Under the pieces are notes generated by a model. It worked only from the letters and a program-made list of their open reading frames with translations. It searched no databases and was not told the DNA's origin. A stretch of DNA of 10,858 nt from contig DMTS01000193.1 of the NCBI GenBank assembly GCA_003477045.1, positions 1-10,858 of the forward strand, written 5' to 3'. This DNA is from Candidatus Delongbacteria bacterium. GTDB lineage: Bacteria > UBA4055. A program made the position numbers and the translations under genes. How positions within the stretch are numbered: position 1 is the stretch's first letter; each line of letters begins with the position of its first letter. This document shows, one piece after another, positions 1-8,800 of this stretch.

Positions 1-1907
1 GTATAAGCACCGCTCTGAATTATATTCGTATCGAATTTCACATTTATCAGTTTTGTTTCGCCTTCTCCTATCGCACCCAAATAAGAATCAAGGAACAGCC
101 ATGGTCTCAATTCGATCGACATGCCGTTCTTTAAAAACGGTGTTTTGTCAGCTATGACAAGCCCCTGAAGTCCCGACCCGCTTTCGATACCCGCAGTGTA
201 ATAAATGTAGTTGTCTTCGATGTCGAGATAATTCATCCTTATCCTGCCGTCAGGATAGAGAACTGCCTGAAATGTAAATGTCTTTTCGGGAACATCTATT
301 TCAATCACATTTTTGTACTCAACTATGAAACAGTTCTTAACAGCATTAAAATAATAATAAATATTGCCATATCCCGTAGGATTGAGATCAGACCAGAAGG
401 GAGCTATAACGCCGTTGACTTTTGCGGTATCAGGCATCAGCTGAGGGCTGTAATTACCGGAATCCCAGTCTTCAAATAACAGGTGTCCATTGGAAGATAT
501 TTTGACTTTATTATACTCTCTGTTATAAAATCGGAATGTGAAAGGGAGGCTTACAGATTTATAGCAGTCATCGTACATATATTCCTGATCATCGGGATAC
601 TCAGTGAAGGTGTAATCCCCGTTAGTTATAACTTCGGTACCCACAAGCGAGATCCCGTTCCATTCAAAATCCACACCGTCGATCTCTTTTGAGTCTATCC
701 AGCTGTAACCGAAATCATCAGGCAAACCTATCCCTTTGACTGCGGCGAGTGTTTTCAAAGCCGGTTTTTCACGCTTCAGTCTTATAGGCAAAGAAGATGA
801 TTTAGCTTCCGGGAAAGTGTCGGTTTGAACGAAGGAATATGACAAATAGCCGTAGCCTGTGTTCGTTATGCTAATCTGCTTAATCTTTGTCTGATCCTTC
901 TGCATTGATTCATCAAACTCCGGAACTGTAATGGACATTTGAGGCCCGGGGACGGTAATCTGAACAGGGATAATTATTTCAGGATTGGAAGTATCGTTAT
1001 TTTGTATGATAATATTGTTGGAATAACTGCCTGTATTAGCATTAAAAGTGTCGAATCTGACCTTGAGCGTATCGGCAGTTTCTCCGGAAATAGTACCGGA
1101 ATATTTATCAAGTGAAAGCCACGGCTGAAGTTCTATCGCCATCTCATCTTTCAGATAAGGCGAACTGTCAGCTATCATTAAGCCTTGAGTTCCTTCACCG
1201 TTTTCAATACCGACTGCGTAATATGAAAGATTATCCTGTATGTCTTTATACTGAAATTTGATCCTGCCGCTTTCAAACAGAGTTACCTGAAAAGTATATG
1301 TAGTATCCGCACAATCGATCTTGTGAACATCATTATACTGAACCGTGAATGAACTGTCAGAAGCATCATGATAATAATAAACATGACCTCCCATGGTCAG
1401 ATCCAGATCAGTCCAGAATGGTGCGATCACACCGTTAATACCTGATGAGTCAGGCATCGTCTGGATTGCATAATCTGATAAATGCCAGTCCCCCGTCAGA
1501 AGATGTCCGTTAGAGGAAACCTTTACAGAGTCGGCAAATTCGCCGTAAAACGGGAATGCGAAAGGCAGAGGAAGTATTTTATAACAGTCGTCGAGGTAAT
1601 ATTCCGGATCGCCTTCATAATTGGAAAAAGTATAATCTCCGTTCGTTATGATCTCAGTTCCGAGAGCCGATATATCTTTCCACGAATAGACCGGTCTTCC
1701 CGGATCGTCGCTGTCTGCCCATGTATAGCTAAAATCATCCTGACCGCCGTGGTCTTTAACGAAACTCATTGCTTCTGTGAGCGAGGCTGATTGAGTTATA
1801 CTGTATTCAAGTTCACTCAGGCCTTCGTTACTAATTATCAGGTCTGCTTCGTAATGCCTCAGCATAGGCAGAGTTTCAGAAAATGAGACCGGATTAACTG
1901 AAATGAC
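1..1907 (-). repeat. Tandem duplication B1-B2: Ig-like strand set plus beta core plus BACON-like end, second copy cut by the window edge
   Basis: Residues 749-1068 (bases 1910-951) and 1070-1384 (947-1) of the giant minus-strand protein repeat the same series: LIISNEGLSELEYSI/ISITNTGYGYLSYSF, LGTEIITNGDYTF/VGTEVITNGDYTF, DDCYK, PFAFPFYG/PFTFRFYN, KVSSNGHLL/KISSNGHLL, NGVIAPFWTDL/NGVIAPFWSDL, GLMIAD/GLVIAD, IELQPWL/IELRPWL. The offset is about 322 residues in the Ig-like part and 340 in the core. The SSNGHL and APFWxDL signature is one I associate with large secreted proteins of FCB-type candidate phyla; I do not assign it a named family. Confidence 0.87.
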
Positions 1908-4154
1908 CGGAAAATCCTTACTGCAAACCATGAACTGGCCGAAATCGCTGATATTTTCAAATATGACTTCGTTCAAAACTCCGTTGATACTTACTGACGA
2001 TGCAGAGGCATGAAGCGTCCACTGACCATCGGAGTTTGAAGCTCTTCTGTACAGTTTGACAGTATTCAGATCAGATGAATTCTCTTCTGTCAGATAAGGA
2101 AGGTTGCAAAAAACCATATCGCAGTCTGTAATCTGACCGCCAAAATCATAAACTTCCCAGTATGAACTGTGAAATAAAATGACATTATCCGGAAGTATAT
2201 TCGGCAGGGTATCGATCTTTGTAACCGTCAAAGAATCTTCTAATAGCGGGTTATATACCGTCATCCTGAATTCAGTTCCGGCAAAATCGATCATTCCTGT
2301 TCCTGTGAATGTCTGAGATACACTTGTACCTGCATCCAAAGGAATCGTTGAATTTATCCTGTCAGATTCGTCCATATTTATCATCGTTCCGTGATGGTCG
2401 TAATAGCTGTCTCTGATCTCCGTTCCGCTCACTTCGTTAAACTGCCAGTAAGCCACCATGCTGCTCTCATCATTTTTTAGGGGAATATGCATGTACTCCC
2501 TTATTTCCTGCTCTGTCTTTTTGCGGTTTGTGATCTTTAATTCATCAATAACTCCCGCGAACGGTGATAAAACTCCGGAAGACGCTATCATCAGGCTGTC
2601 AGTGTTGGAATTGATCTGATAAGGGCTTAGAGTATTCGTCCTGACTACTACGCCGTTGAAGTAAGCCTTAACGACACCGTATTCATAAGTCCAGGCCACA
2701 TGATTCCACTCGTCGGCAGTCACAGGCACACGGAATTCCCACCATCCGCTTGAAGTACCGGGAAGATAGATCTCGTACCCCGCACCTTCAATATCTTCGC
2801 AGTCACTATCAAGAGAGAGAAAATTTATGTCACCTTTGCTCAGAATCTGTTTGTCAGTAGTAATATCAGAAGCTTTTATCCACATTTCGATCGTGAAAGG
2901 ACCGAAATTGTTAAATTCGGGGATATTTCCGAGATTTACTGTATCGTCAATGCCGTCAAATTCAAGAGCAGTCGCCGAGAAGTTTGAAACATCTGCGAGT
3001 TTTCTTGCCGCTATAAGTTGCCCAAAATTACTGATCTCGTTGAAATAGATCTTGTCACTTTCATCATCTACATCTACAGCAGCCGTGTATAAAGTCCATT
3101 CTCCTTCCGAACATGAAGGCCTTCCGAAAAGGCGAATCCTCTCGGGACGATTTTTGTCTTCGTATGTGATATCATAATTTACATTTACATCCAAAGTACC
3201 TTTGAAAGTCCCGCTGCCGTATTTGTTGACAACCCAGAAATTCTCGTTCAGAGTCTCATATTCATCACCTGGCGTAATATTTGGCTGTCCGACTGCATTA
3301 TTCAGCATTTTAACTACGATCGTATCGGTTCCGGTCTTTTCCGTGAAGTCCATATAAAAGCAGGCATAGTCCCACCATACGACACCGGTTGAGCTCACTA
3401 TCTGCGTTTCGGATGGTCCTGGTCCGAAAGGAAATGTTGAAGATACCCGGTCGGAATCATCCATATTAAACATAGTTCCGTTATTTACAACTTTGGCATC
3501 CGTGATAATGTTGCCCGTACTTTCGTTGAACTGCCAGTATGAAACAAGCCCGGTTTCGGCTCCGAGATAACTTCCGTACATTGAAGTTCTTATCAAACTG
3601 TCCGTTCTCGCCACGCTCCATACCCTCACTTCATCAATCCTGCCGTCAAAGTACTGACCGGTCGGATTACTTAGTCCGTCAACTTCCGCCCCCAACAGTG
3701 TGCTGTTAACCGCATTATACTCTATCGGGTAAACTGCACCGGCATCGTTTATTCCTTTAAGGTCACCATCCATATAAAGCTTTACATACCTCCCGTCGCA
3801 GGTCAAAGCAAAATGGTGATTGCCTTCGCTGATCTCCGACTTTGGAAATGAAACAGTACGATAAGTTCCGTTAAGTCTGGCCGTTGCTGTTAATTCGGTA
3901 CCGTCACAGCCGATGTTGTATCCCCCGGTCTGAGTGTTGCAGATATACCTTTGTGAAGTTGTGACTGTCCAATCAGAATTCACCCACATCTCAACTGTCA
4001 GTGCAGAAACCGGTTTAAGAGAGGATGAGGTTCCGAGATCAACATAATCGTCAGTTCCGTCAAATTCCAGACCCGTCCCCGCAAAAGTATCGGCGGAAAA
4101 TAGAAAATTTGTGACAATAAACAGAATGAATAATGTCAGTTTGATTGATTTCAT
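1..4154 (-). CDS. Giant secreted modular protein with two LamG domains and two Ig-like/beta modules (partial, C-terminus off the left edge)
   Basis: I translated the minus strand from the ATG at 4154-4152 and found 1384 codons without a stop; the gene continues beyond base 1. A Shine-Dalgarno GAGG (4165-4162) sits 7 bases before the start. Residues 1-21 form a signal peptide (K3, hydrophobic core LTLFILFIVTNFLF, cleavage near SA/D), so the product is exported. Residues about 27-386 and 395-746 are two copies of a module: a LamG/ConA-like jelly roll (LEFDGTDDYVDLG at 29, LEFDGIDDTVNLG at 397; RIDEVRVW and VIDELKI), then YWQFNE, then a beta segment ending in FGQ. Residues 749-1068 and 1070-1384 are two copies of another module: an Ig-like strand set (ISVNPVSFSETL), a core with GTEIITNGDYTF, SSNGHLL and NGVIAPFW, and a BACON-like end (WLSLDKYSGTISGET). 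LamG domains commonly bind carbohydrate or protein. No catalytic domain is visible, though one could lie in the missing end. A surface or matrix role is inferred. Confidence 0.93.
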   Translation of the reverse strand, partial: MKSIKLTLFILFIVTNFLFSADTFAGTGLEFDGTDDYVDLGTSSSLKPVSALTVEMWVNSDWTVTTSQRYICNTQTGGYNIGCDGTELTATARLNGTYRTVSFPKSEISEGNHHFALTCDGRYVKLYMDGDLKGINDAGAVYPIEYNAVNSTLLGAEVDGLSNPTGQYFDGRIDEVRVWSVARTDSLIRTSMYGSYLGAETGLVSYWQFNESTGNIITDAKVVNNGTMFNMDDSDRVSSTFPFGPGPSETQIVSSTGVVWWDYACFYMDFTEKTGTDTIVVKMLNNAVGQPNITPGDEYETLNENFWVVNKYGSGTFKGTLDVNVNYDITYEDKNRPERIRLFGRPSCSEGEWTLYTAAVDVDDESDKIYFNEISNFGQLIAARKLADVSNFSATALEFDGIDDTVNLGNIPEFNNFGPFTIEMWIKASDITTDKQILSKGDINFLSLDSDCEDIEGAGYEIYLPGTSSGWWEFRVPVTADEWNHVAWTYEYGVVKAYFNGVVVRTNTLSPYQINSNTDSLMIASSGVLSPFAGVIDELKITNRKKTEQEIREYMHIPLKNDESSMVAYWQFNEVSGTEIRDSYYDHHGTMINMDESDRINSTIPLDAGTSVSQTFTGTGMIDFAGTEFRMTVYNPLLEDSLTVTKIDTLPNILPDNVILFHSSYWEVYDFGGQITDCDMVFCNLPYLTEENSSDLNTVKLYRRASNSDGQWTLHASASSVSINGVLNEVIFENISDFGQFMVCSKDFPVISVNPVSFSETLPMLRHYEADLIISNEGLSELEYSITQSASLTEAMSFVKDHGGQDDFSYTWADSDDPGRPVYSWKDISALGTEIITNGDYTFSNYEGDPEYYLDDCYKILPLPFAFPFYGEFADSVKVSSNGHLLTGDWHLSDYAIQTMPDSSGINGVIAPFWTDLDLTMGGHVYYYHDASDSSFTVQYNDVHKIDCADTTYTFQVTLFESGRIKFQYKDIQDNLSYYAVGIENGEGTQGLMIADSSPYLKDEMAIELQPWLSLDKYSGTISGETADTLKVRFDTFNANTGSYSNNIIIQNNDTSNPEIIIPVQITVPGPQMSITVPEFDESMQKDQTKIKQISITNTGYGYLSYSFVQTDTFPEAKSSSLPIRLKREKPALKTLAAVKGIGLPDDFGYSWIDSKEIDGVDFEWNGISLVGTEVITNGDYTFTEYPDDQEYMYDDCYKSVSLPFTFRFYNREYNKVKISSNGHLLFEDWDSGNYSPQLMPDTAKVNGVIAPFWSDLNPTGYGNIYYYFNAVKNCFIVEYKNVIEIDVPEKTFTFQAVLYPDGRIRMNYLDIEDNYIYYTAGIESGSGLQGLVIADKTPFLKNGMSIELRPWLFLDSYLGAIGEGETKLINVKFDTNIIQSGAY
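1917..4076 (-). repeat. Tandem duplication A1-A2: LamG plus Ig-like module, about 360 residues each
   Basis: Within the minus-strand giant gene, residues 27-386 (bases 4076-2997) and 395-746 (2972-1917) align in order. The shared landmarks are LEFDGTDDYVDLG/LEFDGIDDTVNLG, TVEMWV/TIEMWI, YWQFNE (207 and 570), GTMFNMDDSDR/GTMINMDESDR, and WTLYTAA/WTLHASA followed by NFGQ/DFGQ. Landmark offsets stay between 359 and 368 residues, so the whole module was duplicated, not only the LamG domain. The copies are clearly diverged, which indicates an old duplication. Confidence 0.88.
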
Positions 4155-4207
4155 AGTTCAACCTCAAATTTTTTATATCAATGATTTTCATTAATCACAT
4201 AACAAAG

Positions 4208-4236
4208 ATTATAATATTTAAACAGAAAAAAATCAA
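4208..4236 (-). promoter_or_regulatory. Sigma-70-type promoter of the giant minus-strand gene
   Basis: Read on the minus strand, TTGATT (4236-4231) and TATAAT (4213-4208) are separated by exactly 17 bases. The -10 is a perfect consensus. This predicts a start of transcription near 4201 and a leader of about 47 bases ending in the GAGG ribosome site at 4165-4162. No terminator for this gene is visible because its end lies outside the window. Confidence 0.72.
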
Positions 4237-4286
4237 AGGAATTTTTCGTAAAATGTTAATTTGTCTATATCTCACCCGTTTTCTCT

Positions 4287-4340
4287 TTGACAATTTTATT
4301 TTTTTTCCGTATTTTATGCCCAATTTAAACGGAGGCGGTA
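4287..4340 (+). promoter_or_regulatory. Promoter and leader of the LamG gene (copy 1 of a shared cassette)
   Basis: A perfect -35 TTGACA (4287-4292) is followed after 17 bases by TATTTT (4310-4315). Transcription should begin near 4322, giving a leader of about 20 bases that contains the ribosome site GGAGG (4331-4335), 5 bases before the ATG at 4341. The same 54 bases recur before the gene that starts at 9629, with 46 of 54 positions matching. The promoter is back to back with the minus-strand promoter at 4208-4236. The spacer holds a run of eight T (4299-4306). Confidence 0.75.
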
Positions 4341-5270
4341 ATGAGATCGTTTATAACTACATTAATTTTGACAGGCTTAATCTCTTTTGCATATACGGCC
4401 GATCTTGCCCAGAATCTGGTAGCGTATTATCCATTTAACGGAAACTCTAACGACGAAAGCGGAAATAATTTTCACGCGACTGTTTACGGGGCAACTCTCT
4501 CTACTGACAGGTTCGGCGATGCTGATAAAGCATATTATTTCGATGGTACTTCGGCACATCTTGAGGTAGCAAATAATTCAGTCTTAAATCCGCTCTATAC
4601 CTACACCGTTTCTGCATGGGTTAATGTTTCTACAGGCAAAACTTATGCGGGTATAGCTAACAGCATCTGGGATACGGGATCAAATGAAAGCGGGTACGGA
4701 CTCTGCTTTACCGACGCGGCACCGAGAATCGGCAACATTGCCAGCACGACAGGGACGAGTTCATGGTGGAGTTCAGGCTGTTATACTGAATTTGAACTGT
4801 ACAAATGGACTCATATTGTAGGAACCTTCGACGGCAGTTACGCTAAAATTTACAGGGATGGTCAGCTTGTTAATTCCATTCCGGTTTCAGGCAATATTAA
4901 ATACAACTTTCCCAACAGTATGTGGATCGGAAGATATCATGATGACAACGAAGACTATTACTACCACGGCTACATTGATGAAGTAAGAATTTACGATACT
5001 GCCTTGACAGAAAATGAGGTTCAATCACTCTATGAGAGCGAATGGATCATTCCTCCGAACGCTTCGATAGTTTATTCAGGTTCCGGACCAGAGCTTTCAT
5101 GGAATTCTGTCACGAATGCGGCTTCCTATAACATCTATTCTTCAATTGATCCTAATGCAGCTTTTCCTTCAGAATCATGGACACTTGAAACAAATGTAAC
5201 TGAGCTTTTATGGAACGATCCCGACACTTCGGGAACAATGAAATTCTATGTCGTAGTTGCGGTGAATTAG
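4341..5270 (+). CDS. Secreted single-LamG protein with Fn3-like C-terminal tail, 309 residues
   Basis: The start is the ATG at 4341, 5 bases after GGAGG. Residues 1-20 are a signal peptide (MRSF, core ITTLILTGLISFA, cleavage near YTA/D). Residues about 25-233 form a LamG/concanavalin-A-like jelly roll with the usual landmarks: LVAYYPFNGNSNDESG (26-41), YYFDG (65-69), YTVSAWV (88-94), WTHIVGTFDG (156-165), YRDGQLV (171-177), and YIDEVRIYDTALTENEV (211-227). Residues about 236-309 are an Fn3-like beta domain (LSW, YNIYSSIDPN, KFYVVVAV) related to the tail of the protein encoded at 5885-9439. No catalytic residues are seen; a carbohydrate- or protein-binding exported protein is inferred. The stop TAG is 29 bases before the acetyltransferase gene, so the two are probably co-transcribed. 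Confidence 0.93.
   Translation: MRSFITTLILTGLISFAYTADLAQNLVAYYPFNGNSNDESGNNFHATVYGATLSTDRFGDADKAYYFDGTSAHLEVANNSVLNPLYTYTVSAWVNVSTGKTYAGIANSIWDTGSNESGYGLCFTDAAPRIGNIASTTGTSSWWSSGCYTEFELYKWTHIVGTFDGSYAKIYRDGQLVNSIPVSGNIKYNFPNSMWIGRYHDDNEDYYYHGYIDEVRIYDTALTENEVQSLYESEWIIPPNASIVYSGSGPELSWNSVTNAASYNIYSSIDPNAAFPSESWTLETNVTELLWNDPDTSGTMKFYVVVAVN
5046..5270 (+). other. Shared Fn3-like C-terminal domain, copy in the LamG protein
   Basis: These bases encode residues 236-309 of the LamG protein. Landmarks ELSWNS, AASYNIYSSIDPN, FPSESWTLE, VTELLWND and KFYVVVAV align in order with LSWDG, GATYDVYSSDDPN, FPDEWYLE, VTDPDWVD and KFYRTVVV at 9200-9439. The two upstream domains are unrelated (jelly roll versus beta-helix), so the tail is an independent unit. 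It lacks the pattern of a type IX secretion sorting domain. A role as spacer or anchor is conjecture. Confidence 0.75.
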
Positions 5271-5299
5271 GTATACACTAAAAAAATTGAAACTCAATC

Positions 5300-5773
5300 A
5301 TGAACAGCATTGAATTCCGAATACCGTCTCTCTCTGATTACGAGGAAGTTAAGAGCATCTGGGAAGATGAGGAGACCATGGCTGATGTTGGCGGGATAGT
5401 TTCTGTTGACGAGGTAGGATATCGGAAGTGGTACGAGAGTATGTTCGTTTCAGGTAAAGATAAGAATTGTTATTACCTGATATTCGTAGAAAATGCCTGC
5501 ACGGGAGAAGTCAGTTTTCACAGGTTCGATCCTGAAAAGAAAACAGCTGAGCTTAATATCAAAGTCAAATATGAATTCCGGGGCTTGGGAATAAGCCGGA
5601 AAGCTCTTGATCATATTTTATCTGTGTTCTTTGACGAATGGAATGGACTTGAAATGTTTGACACACTGTGGAAAGAAAATCGTAATGGGATCGAAGTATT
5701 GAAGAAGTACGGGTTTAAAGAAGCCGGTACAGATAAAGACGGCAATACTGTTCTAAAATATTTTAAATACTGA
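5300..5773 (+). CDS. GNAT-family N-acetyltransferase (RimJ/RimL-like), 157 residues
   Basis: The product should transfer an acetyl group from acetyl-CoA to an amine in the cytoplasm; the substrate cannot be read from sequence. It has no signal peptide. The N-terminus IEFRIPSLSDYEEVKSIW (4-21) is the typical first strand and helix. ELNIKV (84-89) leads into motif A, FRGLGISRKAL (93-103), which binds the CoA pyrophosphate; the last position of the usual R-x-x-G-x-G/A pattern is Ser99. Motif B is NRNGIEVLKKYGFKEAG (127-143). The length is normal. No Shine-Dalgarno precedes 5300, and an in-frame TGA lies 12 bases upstream, so 5300 is the earliest start. An in-frame ATG at 5378 follows GAGGAG but would remove the first strand and helix, so 5300 is preferred. 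Translation may depend on the LamG gene 29 bases upstream. Confidence 0.88.
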   Translation: MNSIEFRIPSLSDYEEVKSIWEDEETMADVGGIVSVDEVGYRKWYESMFVSGKDKNCYYLIFVENACTGEVSFHRFDPEKKTAELNIKVKYEFRGLGISRKALDHILSVFFDEWNGLEMFDTLWKENRNGIEVLKKYGFKEAGTDKDGNTVLKYFKY

Positions 5774-5823
5774 ATTTTACTTCATAAACATCTGTTAAAT
5801 CCTCCAACAACTCGATTATATGC

Positions 5824-5852
5824 TTGCCACTCCTCGTTTTATTTCGTATTTT
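5824..5852 (+). promoter_or_regulatory. Promoter of the 1184-residue GLUG/InlB-repeat gene
   Basis: TTGCCA (5824-5829) and TATTTT (5847-5852) are separated by 17 bases. The -10 context TTCGTATTTTA closely matches the TCCGTATTTTA of the promoters at 4287 and 9575, and the spacing is identical. The leader is longer and unrelated to theirs. The ribosome site AAAGGAG (5872-5878) lies 6 bases before the ATG at 5885. No clear terminator separates this promoter from the acetyltransferase gene, so some read-through is possible. Confidence 0.62.
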
Positions 5853-5884
5853 AAGTGCCGAAGTAAATGTTAAAGGAGTATGAA

Positions 5885-8800
5885 ATGAAGTACTTACTGA
5901 TGATAGCGACGTTATTTACACTTGCGCTTCATGCGCAGACTGCAACACCACCGACACTCGGTGACGGATCGATCGGGAATCCGTACCAGATCGCTACGCT
6001 TAACAATCTGTACTGGATCGAACAGAATTCAAATGTCTGGGGCGACAATTTTATCCAGACTGCTGATATCAATGCTTCATCTACTTCTTCATGGAACGGA
6101 GGCCAAGGCTGGCATTCCATAGGCTACAGCGGAACTTCATTCACGGGAATATATGACGGCAACGGTCATTCTATACTAAGTCTGACCTCTTCCTATCCTC
6201 AGTATTCAGGCGAATATGTCGGTTTGTTCGGTTATGTCGGAACAGGCGCTGAAATTAAAAATCTTAATTTAGTCGGTGGTTCTTTAACTGCCAACGATAA
6301 GATCGGTGGACTTGCAGGAACAGTGTACCAGGCAACTGTAACTAACTGTCATTCATCAGTTGATATAACAGGGGGTGGCACCGCAGGCGGTCTTATCGGG
6401 TGGAGCCAGCTGTCAACTATAACATCATGCTCTGCTACAGGTACTGTATGGGGCTGGAGTAATCTCGGCGGACTGATCGGATACAGCTGGCATGACACTC
6501 TTGTTTCGAACTGCTTTGCAACGGGTCTGGTCTCTGCGTCTTCGACGGCCGGCGGGCTGATCGGGATAATCGAGGAGAGTGTTGTAAAAATGTGCTACGC
6601 GACAGGGAACGTTCAGTCTTACAGTGCAAGCATCAGCAACGACAGGTTCGGCGGCTTTACCGGCTATGCAATGGGTCTTAACGGCATGGCACTGATAGAG
6701 AATTCTTACGCTTTAGGTAACGTGAGCTGCACGTTCAGCGGCGACTACATTTACAGCAGTATGATGGGAGGTTTCGTCGGCTACAACTATCAAACTCCTG
6801 TTGTTAATTGCTATTCAAAGGGTACAGCTGTCGGGAACGGTTTTGTTGGCGGATTTTCAGGAAGAATTATAACCGGCGGAACTTATGCTTCGACAAACTG
6901 CTTCTGGGACACTCAGACTTCAGGACTTTCCTCAAGCGCGGACGGCACAGGAAAGACCACCGCTCAAATGAAAACTCAGTCAACTTTTACCGGATGGGAT
7001 TTTTCCACTCCTGTATGGGACATAGTAAGCGGAGCGGCATATCCTTTCCTTTCATGGCAGTACTCAGTGAACCTGTCAGTCATCTCGAACCCGGCTCAGG
7101 GCGGGACTGTTACGGGAGCGGGAGAATTTCCGCCCTCAACTCCGGTTACAATAACCGCAACGCCGAACAGCGGCTTCACTTTCATCAACTGGACAAAATC
7201 CGGCGCAGGCACTATTGTAAATCCTAATTCTCCCACAACTACTTTTATAGTCGCTGCGGAAGCCGCTGATATAACTGCAAATTTCCAGGCTCAGCTTTAT
7301 ACACTTACCATGAGCTCGAACAATATTCTATACGGTACGGCAACGGACAACACCGGTACAGGACCATATTCAGCGGGTACGGTAGTAAGCATTACGGCAG
7401 TTCCTGAGTCCGGATATGCATTCACAGGATGGACAAGCAGCGGAGGAGGTACGTTCGGAAATATTAACTCTCTGACAACAACCTTCACTATGCCCGGAGA
7501 GAATGTTACTGTTACCGCTAATTTTGACATGGGATACTCTCTTGCTGTTCAACCTGATGACCCCGCCGGCGGGACTGCAGCGGATATTACGGGCAACAGT
7601 CCTTATGCGGAAAACACCGTGGTCAATATTCAGGCGGCTCCTTCAACGGATTTCAGATTTCTTTACTGGACAAGCAGCGGCGGCGGTACTTTCGGAGATG
7701 AGAATGCACTGACAACTACTTTTACGATGCCTGCCGAAAATATCACTCTGACTGCCTGTTTCGCCGAAGAGTTCGATCTTACTATAAATGTAAACAATGT
7801 GTCAATGGGGTCAGCTTCAGATCTTACAGCGGGCAGTCCTTATATCGAGAATACTGATATTTCTATACAGGCAAGTCCTCAGGATGGATATATTTTCACA
7901 AAATGGACATCTTCAGGCGGATCTATTGCAGATATTACATCACCTGTAACCACTTTTACAATGCCGGGCAGTAATGTGACCGTTACCGCCAACTTCGCCG
8001 TTGAATTCTCGAGCGGATCAGGAACCGAGCTTGATCCTTACCTGATCTCGACCCCGTATGAACTTAATAACATCAGGAATTATACAGGATCTCTTCATTC
8101 AGACAAATATTTCAGACAAACAGCGGATATAAGCCTGATGGAATATTCTAACTGGGAACCTATCGGAAAAATCGGTACTGAATTCAACCAGTCTTTTTAC
8201 GGTAATTACGACGGCACCGGTTACAGCATTACTAACCTGACGATCGACCAGACCGGAACTACCGATCTTGGCCTTTTCGGGGTCTTAAAAGACGGTTCGA
8301 TAACTGAAGTCAATATAATTGACGGAGTTATAATATCCGATGATTCAAGAAACGGCCTTATAGCAGGCTACTGCTATCTTGGATCGATAACCGGATCCAC
8401 TTCATCCGGAATTATTAATGCTCAGGGAGGCGAGGCAGGCGGCGTCACGGGAAGAAATCTGGAAGGCGCAATTGAAAACTGCAGTTCGTCTGCTTCAGTA
8501 TCGGGTGCTTTCAGTGTCGGAGGTATTGCAGGCGCGAATGAATCCGGAACAATTATATCATGCAGTTCAACCGGAACTATATCAGGAACAAATGTCGGAG
8601 TCGGAGGTCTTGTCGGGCAGAACAGCACAGGTAATGTTACCGGGAGCTATTCTTCCGGAAACGTTTCCGGGAGAGGTCTCGTGGGAGGATTTGTCGGCAC
8701 CAATTTCTCTTCAGGCACGATTAATGGATGTTACTCTACAGGTAACGTTGAATGTACGGGAACAGGAGGACTGGGGATCAAAACAGGCGGCTTCGCCGGA

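Noticed and set aside
483..3048. Short plus-strand reading frames at 483-692, 1482-1790 and 2827-3048
   Set aside because: All lie opposite the continuous 1384-codon minus-strand gene with clear domain content and have no ribosome sites.
4181..4438. 85-codon plus-strand reading frame overlapping the LamG gene start
   Set aside because: It crosses two promoters and the beginning of the real LamG gene in another frame; its composition is that of AT-rich intergenic DNA.
5774..5823. Terminator after the acetyltransferase gene
   Set aside because: No stable inverted repeat with a T run was found there; only weak AT matches.
5954..8005. CRISPR-like or mobile-element repeats
   Set aside because: The repeats are in-frame protein repeats with codon-level divergence, not identical direct repeats with spacers, and no transposase or terminal inverted repeats are present.
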